5,017 bases of DNA from Patescibacteria group bacterium (lineage in GTDB: Bacteria; Patescibacteriota; Patescibacteriia; 2-12-FULL-60-25). Positions 1 through 5,017 of the stretch are shown here, piece by piece (positions within the stretch are counted from its first letter, which is position 1; each line of letters starts with the position of its first letter). The notes under the pieces were generated by a model. The model worked only from the letters and a program-made list of their open reading frames with translations, ran no database searches and had not been told where the DNA came from. Location: the NCBI GenBank assembly GCA_018817245.1, contig JAHIUG010000019.1, positions 1-5,017 of the forward strand, written 5' to 3'. Position numbers and translations under genes: made by a program.

Positions 1-115
1 AGACCCGGGGTCAGGTACGGGGTCAGACCCGGGGTCAGGTACGGGGTCAGACCCGGGGTCAGGTACGGGGTCAGGTACGGGGTCAGACCCGGGGTCAGGT
101 ACGGGGTCAGGTACC
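1..115. repeat. Array of 12-bp units in two alternating versions
   Basis: Nine complete 12-bp units lie head to tail from position 1 to 108. Version A is agacccggggtc and version B is aggtacggggtc; they differ at three or four central positions and share the ggggtc end. The order is A B A B A B B A B, followed by a partial B (aggtacc) at 109-115. The array continues past the left window edge or begins there. Its last complete unit supplies the stop codon of the adjacent minus-strand gltX gene. The A+B dimer (24 bp) appears to be the higher-order unit, with one A lost in the middle. It resembles GGGGTCAGGTACC-type dispersed repeats of bacterial genomes, some of which accompany REP-associated (RAYT) transposases; no transposase is visible here, so that link is an inference. 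Confidence 0.93.
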
Positions 116-1588
116 TTTCAGATGAGTGAGCGAGTCCTTAATTCGTGCGATTGCGCGCTCCTTGCCGTAGGTTGCTATTAATTCGAAGGGCCCGGGCGAT
201 TTCTCAGAGCCAGAGAGTGCTACGCGCAGCGGCCAGAGAGTATCTCCATTCCCCCATTCCTTGTCTGCGATTAGCTTTTTAATTTCTTTTTCTACCTTTG
301 GAATGTCGAGTGCTTGTTTATCCGAAAATTCGTTTACAAGATCGAGGAGTGCCTCAAGTCGCTGGATCACTTCTTTTTTTGATTGTTTCTTCCACGGAAG
401 TGAAACTTCTTTGTAATTGAATTTTTCTTTTAATAGATAATCAATTTCATCTGCTACATCATTTATTCGAACAAGACGATCGCGCGCCAACAAAAGGGCT
501 CGATCAATAAATTCCTGATCGCGAATTTTGGTTTTAATAAACAGCCGTGCCTTTTCCAGATATTCAGAATCTGTTAACTCTTTGATGTAGTGCGAGTTTA
601 GCCAGTCAAACTTTTCATAATTCACAACAGCGCCGGCTTTGTTAACTTTTTCCAGATTAAACAATTCGACTAATTCATCGTGCGTGTAGATTTCGCGATC
701 TGCTGTCGGATTCCAACCTAAGAGCGCTACAAAATTCAATAACGCTTGTGGCAGATATCCTTTTTCTAAGATCTCAGAGACTGAAACATCGCCCTGGCGT
801 TTTGATAATTTTGAGCGATCTTCATTCAGGAGCAATGGGAGATGCGCGAATTTGGGAGGTTTCCAGCCAAACGCTTCGTAGATGAATAAATGTTTTGGCG
901 TTGACGGCAACCATTCTTCACCGCGCAGAACGTGACTTATTTCCATGTCATGGTCATCACATGTTGAAGCTAAATGATATGTGGGCATTCCGCTTGTTTT
1001 GATAATCACCTGATCATCAATCACAGACCAATCAAATTCCACTTTACCGCGGATAATATCTTCGAAAGTTATTTTTCCTTTTTGTGGAAACTTCAGACGG
1101 ATCACATGCTTCTCGCCTTTTCGCACTCGCTGTTCCGCTTCCTTATGATCTAAATCGCAACATTTGCCATCATATCCGGGAGCTTGTTCGTTTTTAGTTT
1201 GTTGCGCTCGCAAATCTTTTAAACGCTCTTCTGTACAAAAGCAATAATAGGCCTTGTCCATTTTGATTAATTTTTCAGCGTACGCAAGATGTTTTTTTTG
1301 TCTTTTTGACTGAATGTATGGTCCGTGTTTTCCGCGCTCAATTATTTTGCCGTTATCATCAATCCACATTCCCTCGTTTGGAATTACACCCGCGTCTTTT
1401 AACGAATTGCAAATGTTCTCAACGCCGCCCTCTACTGTTCGCGCCTGATCCGTATCCTCAATTCGTAAAATAAAATCCCCGCCGTGATGGCGAGCAAAAA
1501 GTTCGTCGTATAGTGCGCTTCTTAATCCTCCAATATGCAAAAAACCTGTTGGAGATGGTGCGAATCTAACGCGGAATTTTTTACTCAT
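107..1588 (-). CDS. gltX: Glutamyl-tRNA synthetase (class I)
   Basis: This enzyme (EC 6.1.1.17) attaches glutamate to tRNA in the cytoplasm using ATP. The 493-residue product has the class I signature RFAPSPTG followed by HIGG at residues 8-21, and the KMSKS-type motif KLSKR at 260-264. The family segment LRGEEWLPSTPKH lies near 222-233. A zinc-site-like insertion has CxC at 116/118 and CC at 143/144 after YDGK; where E. coli has C-x-H there is C-C-D. Length is close to the usual 470-490. I chose the ATG at 1588 because MSKKFRVRFAPSPTG is the usual N-terminus, and it begins one base after the upstream CBS stop (TAG-T-ATG); a TTG at 1609 would add seven residues and overlap that gene. A weak GAGAT lies just before the start. 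The last two codons and the TGA stop fall in the 12-bp repeat array. Whether it also charges tRNA-Gln (non-discriminating type) cannot be seen here. Confidence 0.97.
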   Translation of the reverse strand: MSKKFRVRFAPSPTGFLHIGGLRSALYDELFARHHGGDFILRIEDTDQARTVEGGVENICNSLKDAGVIPNEGMWIDDNGKIIERGKHGPYIQSKRQKKHLAYAEKLIKMDKAYYCFCTEERLKDLRAQQTKNEQAPGYDGKCCDLDHKEAEQRVRKGEKHVIRLKFPQKGKITFEDIIRGKVEFDWSVIDDQVIIKTSGMPTYHLASTCDDHDMEISHVLRGEEWLPSTPKHLFIYEAFGWKPPKFAHLPLLLNEDRSKLSKRQGDVSVSEILEKGYLPQALLNFVALLGWNPTADREIYTHDELVELFNLEKVNKAGAVVNYEKFDWLNSHYIKELTDSEYLEKARLFIKTKIRDQEFIDRALLLARDRLVRINDVADEIDYLLKEKFNYKEVSLPWKKQSKKEVIQRLEALLDLVNEFSDKQALDIPKVEKEIKKLIADKEWGNGDTLWPLRVALSGSEKSPGPFELIATYGKERAIARIKDSLTHLKGT

Positions 1589-1589
1589 A

Positions 1590-2048
1590 CTAATCTCGCG
1601 AAACTTCAAAGTTAGACCTTAGGATTTGATTAAAAACTCGTGAGCGTGTGAGAACGCCAACCAGTTTTCCGTCTTCAACAACAGGCATGCGATGGATGCG
1701 TTCTGCTAACATGCGAGCGCCGGCAACCAAGATGTGGGTTTCCGGTTCAATCGTGATTACTGCGCCGGACATGTATTGGCTGATCGGATTGTCCTTAATT
1801 TCAAATGCTTTGCTTTCACGTTCGCTAAAGTCCGTATATATTTCCGGATTTTTATAATAGCTTCCGTATAGTGGATACAAAACTTTGAACAAGTCTTTTT
1901 CTGACAAAATGCCTACGAGTTTGCCCTCTTCATCCAAAACGCAGACTCCGCTAATATTGCGCGAGTATATGAACTTGGCAGCAGCTTCATAAGTTGAAGA
2001 GCTCGGGATTGTATAGACGTCTGTGAGCATTGCGTCGCGTACTTTCAT
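1590..2048 (-). CDS. Small protein of two CBS domains
   Basis: The 152-residue product is almost entirely a tandem pair of CBS domains, a Bateman module. The first spans about residues 2-57 (AMLTDVYTIP through GKLVGILSEKDLFKVLY) and the second about 88-145 (YMSGAVITIEPETHI through GKLVGVLTRSRVFNQIL). Both keep the LVGI/VL-(S/T) strand followed by an R/K-D/R-containing helix typical of the fold. Such modules commonly bind AMP, ATP or S-adenosylmethionine and regulate a partner; there is no enzymatic, transporter or DNA-binding domain here, so it would act in trans or as a free sensor. A charged linker with several aromatic residues (about 62-85) separates the domains. No signal peptide or membrane segment is seen. 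The ATG at 2048 has no clear Shine-Dalgarno sequence. It is the first gene of a pair with gltX, one base apart, which suggests coupled translation. The ligand and partner are unknown. Confidence 0.9.
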   Translation of the reverse strand: MKVRDAMLTDVYTIPSSSTYEAAAKFIYSRNISGVCVLDEEGKLVGILSEKDLFKVLYPLYGSYYKNPEIYTDFSERESKAFEIKDNPISQYMSGAVITIEPETHILVAGARMLAERIHRMPVVEDGKLVGVLTRSRVFNQILRSNFEVSRD

Positions 2049-2053
2049 ATAAT

Positions 2054-2095
2054 TAGCTTGTAGCTGGTAGTTAATAGCTTGTAGGAATTAGATAC
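2054..2095. repeat. Degenerate 7-bp tandem repeat (TAGNNNN, six units)
   Basis: Six consecutive heptamers each begin with TAG: tagcttg, tagctgg, tagttaa, tagcttg, taggaat, tagatac. The first and fourth are identical, the second differs by one base, and the others keep only TAG. The array starts six bases upstream of the CBS gene start codon, so it lies in that gene's leader or promoter region. Heptameric short tandem repeats are known in several bacterial groups; a role here is not evident. Confidence 0.7.
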
Positions 2096-2121
2096 ATATA
2101 GGTTACGAGATTAGAGGAATC

Positions 2122-2150
2122 TTGACAACCATGCCGTTTTCATGTATTCT
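2122..2150 (+). promoter_or_regulatory. Sigma-70-type promoter for the plus-strand gene
   Basis: A perfect -35 hexamer TTGACA (2122-2127) is followed after exactly 17 bases by TATTCT (2145-2150), which matches four of the six -10 consensus bases. Transcription would begin near 2157, leaving a leader of about 70 bases before the ATG at 2229. The promoter therefore argues against an in-frame ATG at 2142, which lies inside the spacer. The same TTGACAA reads as TTGTCAA on the minus strand, but no good matching -10 for the divergent CBS-gltX operon is seen. Confidence 0.75.
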
Positions 2151-2214
2151 CGCCGAGTTCGTATGTTGCGGACACTTTCACAAATCCTCAGATTGTCTCG
2201 TTTAATTTCGGGGC

Positions 2215-2220
2215 AGGAGG
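2215..2220 (+). promoter_or_regulatory. Strong ribosome binding site deciding the start at 2229
   Basis: AGGAGG is separated from the ATG at 2229 by eight bases. It is the only clear Shine-Dalgarno sequence in the window; the minus-strand genes have weak or no such sites. It identifies the internal ATG as the real start instead of the upstream in-frame ATGs at 2142 and 2163. Confidence 0.85.
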
Positions 2221-2228
2221 CAGAAAGA

Positions 2229-3197
2229 ATGAGTAGCTACAATAGTGGGGTTGGGAGTGAGATCAGTATTGATGAGATAGACGAATGGGTGGGAGACGCA
2301 TCCGAACCGCCACCGGAGGAACAATGTTCTTCCATTGGTGATTTCGTGCGTGACAGTGAAGACGGGCTGTCTCACGCATGCACTCTGGAAGTTGCCGAAA
2401 GGTTGCTCGCACACCTGGTTGAGAGCCGGATGTCTCCTATTGAGATTCTGGTTCGCATTTCCAAGACAATGTATGCAGTGCAGCTTTTGGAGAGGCTGTA
2501 TATTCAATACAAAGAGGATTATCCGAGAGATCTGAGATCTTTGGTTGATGCGATTTTCTTGTCACCTTTAGCGGTTTGGTCATCTATCGGAGAGGGCGAC
2601 CTTTCTGAAGACCAGGCCATGCAACTGACGCTCAGCATCATGAACGCAAGAGAGCTGTTCATAGATCAGGGCGAGTTCCTGTGCGATGAGACGCATCCTC
2701 TGTTCGGCGTAGCGGAAGAGCTTGCTGATGAATACTGGGAAGGTACGGTATGTCACTTCGTTCAAAGGGGCGACTTGAAACGCGCATGGGATGAAGTTGT
2801 GAAGTCACGAAAAGGACTTCGCAAGTCCAATAAAAGGCCGGCAGTAGGAGGTGTCGCGGCATCTCAGCGTTTCTACTGTGATCCGGAGAATCGATGCTAT
2901 CAAGCTAGCGAGAAGTGCATGATACGCATCGTCCACTGCGTTTACGACGCCTTGTGTGAAGAGGGGCAAATCAATCCGGTAACATCCGAAGATCACGTTT
3001 TCAACAGAAGACGAATAAAGCCGGCTATACCGGGTCTGGATTTTGCCAAATACTTTGGAAGTTACATTAACATTAGGGAGGGTGGAGATGTCTTTCTTTC
3101 GAGAACAGGCGCTGAAGTGCTTGTAATTGCTAAGTATTTCAGCGGCCTCAAGTTTGAGAAGAGAAAACAGCAGATCAAAAAACAGTTGAGCGTCTAG
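2229..3197 (+). CDS. Protein of unknown function, 322 residues
   Basis: I do not recognise this protein. The start at 2229 follows an AGGAGG site, and the promoter excludes the longer reading from 2142. The N-terminal 50 residues are acidic and contain PPPEE at 27-31. Residues about 55-175 look largely helical and soluble. A basic linker with many K and R residues lies at about 192-204. Five cysteines at roughly 217, 223, 230, 237 and 243 are spaced 6-7 apart. The C-terminal part (about 236-305) is a predicted helix, then RRRIK, then GSYINIREGGDVFLSRTGAEVL, which has the look of a winged-helix hairpin, but this is a guess. The tail is strongly basic (KFEKRKQQIKKQ). No signal peptide or membrane segment is visible. 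Sampled lines average about 49% G+C against about 36% in gltX. It stands alone on the plus strand between two minus-strand operons with its own promoter and terminator, which suggests transfer or a specialised accessory role. Confidence 0.85.
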   Translation: MSSYNSGVGSEISIDEIDEWVGDASEPPPEEQCSSIGDFVRDSEDGLSHACTLEVAERLLAHLVESRMSPIEILVRISKTMYAVQLLERLYIQYKEDYPRDLRSLVDAIFLSPLAVWSSIGEGDLSEDQAMQLTLSIMNARELFIDQGEFLCDETHPLFGVAEELADEYWEGTVCHFVQRGDLKRAWDEVVKSRKGLRKSNKRPAVGGVAASQRFYCDPENRCYQASEKCMIRIVHCVYDALCEEGQINPVTSEDHVFNRRRIKPAIPGLDFAKYFGSYINIREGGDVFLSRTGAEVLVIAKYFSGLKFEKRKQQIKKQLSV

Positions 3198-3227
3198 CGT
3201 TCTACTCATTCTTACTTTCAGTGAACT

Positions 3228-3264
3228 AGCCGGTCTATTCTCTCGAATGACCGGCTTTGTGTTT
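3228..3264 (+). terminator. Likely intrinsic terminator of the plus-strand gene
   Basis: A perfect 8-bp inverted repeat, agccggtc at 3228-3235 and gaccggct at 3249-3256, encloses a 13-base loop and is followed by TTGTGTTT. It begins 30 bases after the stop codon at 3197. The T-rich tail is interrupted by two G residues, so termination may be incomplete. There is no T-run on the other side of the stem, so it would work only for plus-strand transcripts. Confidence 0.7.
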
Positions 3265-3277
3265 GTATATCCCAAAA

Positions 3278-3333
3278 CCCGTACCTATCTGTCATCAAGT
3301 ACATGTATCTAACAGTTACGGGATCTGGCACCT
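3278..3333. repeat. Degenerate relative of the left-edge repeat
   Basis: The stretch acgggatctggcacct (3318-3333) matches the end of the left array, acggggtcaggtacct (101-116), at 13 of 16 positions. In addition cccgtacct at 3278-3286 is the exact reverse complement of aggtacggg found in the B units. The two pieces face each other (cccgta at 3278-3283, tacggg at 3317-3322), giving an imperfect inverted arrangement. It partly overlaps the 108-bp segment, so the gap may be a patchwork of repeat remnants. Confidence 0.5.
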
Positions 3334-3394
3334 ATTAATCTGGTTCCCCGTCCCCGATCGTGGTCGAGGACAGGCCTTCGCGAGGATGACAGAT
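3287..3394. repeat. 108-bp segment bounded by a perfect 10-bp inverted repeat
   Basis: The left end atctgtcatc (3287-3296) is exactly complementary to the right end gatgacagat (3385-3394). The interior is non-coding. It contains an imperfect hairpin at 3350-3371 (GTCC to GGAC with further CGA/TCG pairing) and a short cCTTCGCGAGG hairpin at 3375-3385, followed by GATGACA. The latter resembles the widespread CCTTCGCGGGGATGACA class of bacterial repeats. The right end stops one base before the stop codon of the minus-strand glycosyltransferase gene. No target duplication is evident. It may be a small non-autonomous element or a dispersed intergenic repeat. Confidence 0.6.
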
Positions 3395-3395
3395 T

Positions 3396-4160
3396 TTATT
3401 GTTTTTTATTTGATGATCTATCTAAAATCGCGGTGATTGGGAAAATAATAACTGCATTGAAGATTCTTTTCCATCTCTTTGGTTGTAAAATCAAACGCCA
3501 GAGCCACTCAAAGCCGAGCTTTTGAACAATAATCGGCGCGCGTTTTACTGTGCACGCCCAATAATCAAATGTGCCGCCAACCCCAACAATAACTTTTAAA
3601 TTTGGTAACTCTTCTAAATGCCGTTCAATCCACGCTTCTTGCTTAGGATGACCAAGTGCTACAAAAATAAGATCGTTACTCTCGACTTTTAGGCGCTCCT
3701 CAGTTTGTTTTGACTCACTATCCCCTATTCCGTGTTCGTCTATCTTCCCACCTTCATGAGCAGAAATTTTCAGATCTGGAAAACATTTTCTCATTTTCCA
3801 CGCGGCTTTGTCTGCCACTCCTTTATCTCCGCCAACAAACGCGACTTTCCAGTTCTCATTCACAGCGCGTTCCAGTAATTTTTCAGATAGATCAACTCCG
3901 CTCAAACGTTTAGGATTTGAATGTAAAAACCAGCCCAAGATTTGTAACCCCATGCCGTCTACTGTTCGCAAATCTGCATGACGAATAGTCTGCCAATAAG
4001 CAGGATCACGTTTTGCGTGCAATAAAATTTCCGGATTTGCTGTAACAATCCAGATTTTGCGCCCGTACGATCGCGCATCATCAATTCGGGCTTTGATTTG
4101 TGGCCAATCAAAACCATGTATAACTAATCCGAAACAATCAAATGTTGAGCGGGTGGACAT
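3396..4160 (-). CDS. WecG/TagA/CpsF-family glycosyltransferase (GT26)
   Basis: Members of this family transfer N-acetylmannosamine(uronic acid) or a similar sugar from a UDP donor to a polyprenyl-diphosphate-linked acceptor at the inner face of the membrane, for surface polysaccharide or wall teichoic acid. The 254-residue product shows the family blocks in order: VTANPEI at 39-45, TVDGMG at 66-71 with the likely catalytic Asp68, KRLSGVDL at 84-91, VALGHPKQEAW at 167-177, and GVGGTFDYWACTVKRAP at 193-209. The C-terminal GFEWLWRLI..PKRWKRIF (216-234) matches the basic appendage that in TagA helps membrane binding and activity, and is followed by a hydrophobic stretch (about 235-246). The usual AG before the RAP block is AC here. 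Length is normal. The ATG at 4160 overlaps the end of thpR by 23 bp in another frame, with no Shine-Dalgarno sequence, suggesting coupled translation. No other glycan genes lie in the window, so the sugar and acceptor remain unknown. Confidence 0.93.
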   Translation of the reverse strand: MSTRSTFDCFGLVIHGFDWPQIKARIDDARSYGRKIWIVTANPEILLHAKRDPAYWQTIRHADLRTVDGMGLQILGWFLHSNPKRLSGVDLSEKLLERAVNENWKVAFVGGDKGVADKAAWKMRKCFPDLKISAHEGGKIDEHGIGDSESKQTEERLKVESNDLIFVALGHPKQEAWIERHLEELPNLKVIVGVGGTFDYWACTVKRAPIIVQKLGFEWLWRLILQPKRWKRIFNAVIIFPITAILDRSSNKKQ

Positions 4161-4680
4161 TTAGTTCAGTATACTGCGGGCCGCTTTGAGTTAGCTGACT
4201 TTTTATCAGAACAACCTCTTTCGGACTCCATTCAATCGGTTGAAATGGATGCGTCCATGTTGATAAAATGCGGCTCTTTTTTGCTCTAGCTATAGTAATA
4301 TGCGGTATCCATGGCTTGCGGTCAATGTCAGGAGCGGCAACAGACAGCAGGTCGCGCATGCGGTTTATAAATCGAATCCACTCCTCTTGATCATCGGATT
4401 TAGCTCGAGTAATAATATAATGAGGATGTTTTGGCGGAAAAGTTTGAAAATCTGTTAATAAAAATCCGCTCTTCGGCGGATTGCGGACTGCTTTTTGCAA
4501 TAATTTATTCAATGGTTCAAGTCTTGATTCATCAACTGATCCCAAAAACGCAAGAGTGAAGTGCCAGTTTTGCGGATTTACCTGACGGCAATTAGTTGGG
4601 TAATTTTCTACCAAGCCCCAAGCTTTTACCAGGTGCTCTTTGATTTCTGATGGAATCTTTATGGCGATGAATAATCTCAT
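4138..4680 (-). CDS. thpR: RNA 2',3'-cyclic phosphodiesterase (2H family; '2'-5' RNA ligase')
   Basis: The 180-residue product belongs to the 2H phosphoesterase superfamily, LigT/ThpR branch, which opens 2',3'-cyclic phosphates on RNA to 2'-phosphates and can join some tRNA halves through 2'-5' links in vitro. The two catalytic HxTx motifs are intact: HFTL at 40-43 and HITIAR at 127-132, in the usual contexts NWHFTLAFLG and WIPHITIARAK. The N-terminus MRLFIAIKIP is the typical first strand, which supports the ATG at 4680; no Shine-Dalgarno sequence precedes it. Length is normal for the family. It is cytoplasmic, without signal or membrane segments. It is the first gene of a minus-strand pair and its last 23 bases overlap the start of the glycosyltransferase gene. 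The biological role of these enzymes is still unclear, and the partnership is probably only transcriptional. No clear promoter is seen in the repeat-rich region upstream. Confidence 0.95.
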   Translation of the reverse strand: MRLFIAIKIPSEIKEHLVKAWGLVENYPTNCRQVNPQNWHFTLAFLGSVDESRLEPLNKLLQKAVRNPPKSGFLLTDFQTFPPKHPHYIITRAKSDDQEEWIRFINRMRDLLSVAAPDIDRKPWIPHITIARAKKSRILSTWTHPFQPIEWSPKEVVLIKSQLTQSGPQYTELNVHPLNI

Positions 4681-4735
4681 TTGTTTTAAGTATGTCTACG
4701 AAAGTACGAATCTGATACGAAATGTATGAATTATT

Positions 4736-4893
4736 TCTGTCATTTCGACCAACGCGGAGAAATCTTTGCATCTGTCATTTCGACCGGAGCCCCACTTTTT
4801 GACGGGGCGGAGCGGAGAAATCTTTTTAGAAAGATCTCTCCGTTACGCTACGGAACGCTGTCGGATGTCCCTACGCTTCAGTCGAGATGACAG
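4736..4893. repeat. Nested inverted-repeat element with a duplicated left arm
   Basis: Outer arms ctgtcatttcgac (4772-4784) and gtcgagatgacag (4881-4893) are complementary at 12 of 13 positions. Inner arms cggagaaatcttt (4813-4825) and aaagatctctccg (4830-4842) are also complementary at 12 of 13, with a 4-base loop. The left half also holds a small gcccc/ggggc stem (4789-4793 and 4804-4808). A second, shorter left half lies at 4736-4770: it has the same tctgtcatttcgacc and cggagaaatcttt but only 4 bases between them against 27. The sequence style is one I recognise from dispersed TGTCATTTCGACC..GGAGAAATCTTT repeats in bacterial genomes; I cannot name the family. There is no gene in this stretch. 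Confidence 0.85.
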
Positions 4894-5017
4894 GTGCTAA
4901 AGATCTCTCCGTTACGCTACGGAACGCTGTCGGATGTCCCTACGCTTCAGTCGAGATGACAGGTGCTAAAGATCTCTCCGTTACGCTACGGAACGCTGTC
5001 GGATGTCCCTACGCTTC
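4830..5017. repeat. 69-bp tandem repeat of the element's right half
   Basis: The 69-bp unit starts aaagatctctccg and ends gatgacaggtgct. Copies lie at 4830-4898, 4899-4967 and 4968-5017, the last cut by the window edge after 50 bases. The copies are identical as read, indicating recent amplification or an assembly effect. Each unit carries both right arms (inner and outer) of the nested inverted repeat, without the left arms. One plus-strand frame is open because 69 is a multiple of three, but a TAG lies directly before the first unit and no ribosome binding site is seen. Confidence 0.93.

Noticed and set aside
1589..1609. TTG start giving gltX seven extra residues
   Set aside because: It would overlap the CBS gene, and the family N-terminus fits the ATG at 1588.
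2093..2127. Divergent promoter for CBS-gltX sharing the TTGACAA box
   Set aside because: The minus-strand TTGTCA has only a poor -10 (TAACCT) at 17 bases; a TATATG lies too far away at 22.
2142..2228. Longer N-terminus for the unknown plus-strand gene
   Set aside because: The ATG at 2142 lies between the -35 and -10 boxes and the one at 2163 has no Shine-Dalgarno sequence, whereas 2229 has AGGAGG at ideal spacing.
2202..3275. Minus-strand open frames opposite the unknown gene
   Set aside because: They have no recognisable domains or ribosome binding sites and oppose a gene with a promoter, strong Shine-Dalgarno sequence and terminator on the plus strand.
4697..4721. Three TACGAA hexamers upstream of thpR as an operator
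   Set aside because: Spacing is irregular (8 and 11 bases), the motif is short, and no promoter could be placed there.
4830..5017. Open plus-strand frame through the 69-bp repeats (a 23-residue repeat peptide)
   Set aside because: The period is a multiple of three by chance, a TAG stands directly before the first unit, there is no ribosome binding site, and the sequence is explained as arms of an inverted repeat.
4830..5017. CRISPR array
   Set aside because: The units are contiguous identical 69-bp copies with no variable spacers.

Overview
The window looks bacterial. Hand-counted lines of the housekeeping genes give roughly 36-40% G+C, intergenic gaps are short, and small repeats are packed between genes. 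This style, together with single-copy housekeeping genes beside an orphan gene, recalls Patescibacteria (CPR) genomes. That placement is an inference; nothing in the window proves the lineage.

Layout, left to right. Positions 1-115 hold an array of 12-bp units in two versions, which runs into the 3' end of a glutamyl-tRNA synthetase gene (gltX, minus strand). Upstream of gltX, separated by a single base, is a small two-CBS-domain protein gene (minus strand); the two form an evident operon. Its leader carries a degenerate 7-bp tandem repeat (2054-2095). Next comes a lone plus-strand gene (2229-3197) that I do not recognise. It has its own sigma-70-type promoter, a strong Shine-Dalgarno sequence and a likely intrinsic terminator, and is clearly richer in G+C (about 49% in sampled lines). 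A 198-bp gap follows, containing a 108-bp segment bounded by a perfect 10-bp inverted repeat. A second minus-strand pair then follows: thpR (RNA 2',3'-cyclic phosphodiesterase), whose end overlaps by 23 bp the start of a WecG/TagA/CpsF-family (GT26) glycosyltransferase gene. The last 337 bases have no credible gene; they hold a nested inverted-repeat element whose right half is tandemly repeated with a 69-bp period up to the window edge.

Functionally, gltX charges tRNA with glutamate, the CBS protein may sense adenine nucleotides, thpR acts on RNA ends, and the GT26 enzyme probably adds an N-acetylated amino sugar to a lipid-linked cell-surface glycan precursor. No single pathway unites them. 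The most unusual content is the unrecognised plus-strand gene and the repeats, several of which share CTGTCAT/ATGACAG ends or an ACGGGGTC-AGGTACC type core. I found no convincing new multi-gene system, CRISPR array, tRNA or rRNA.
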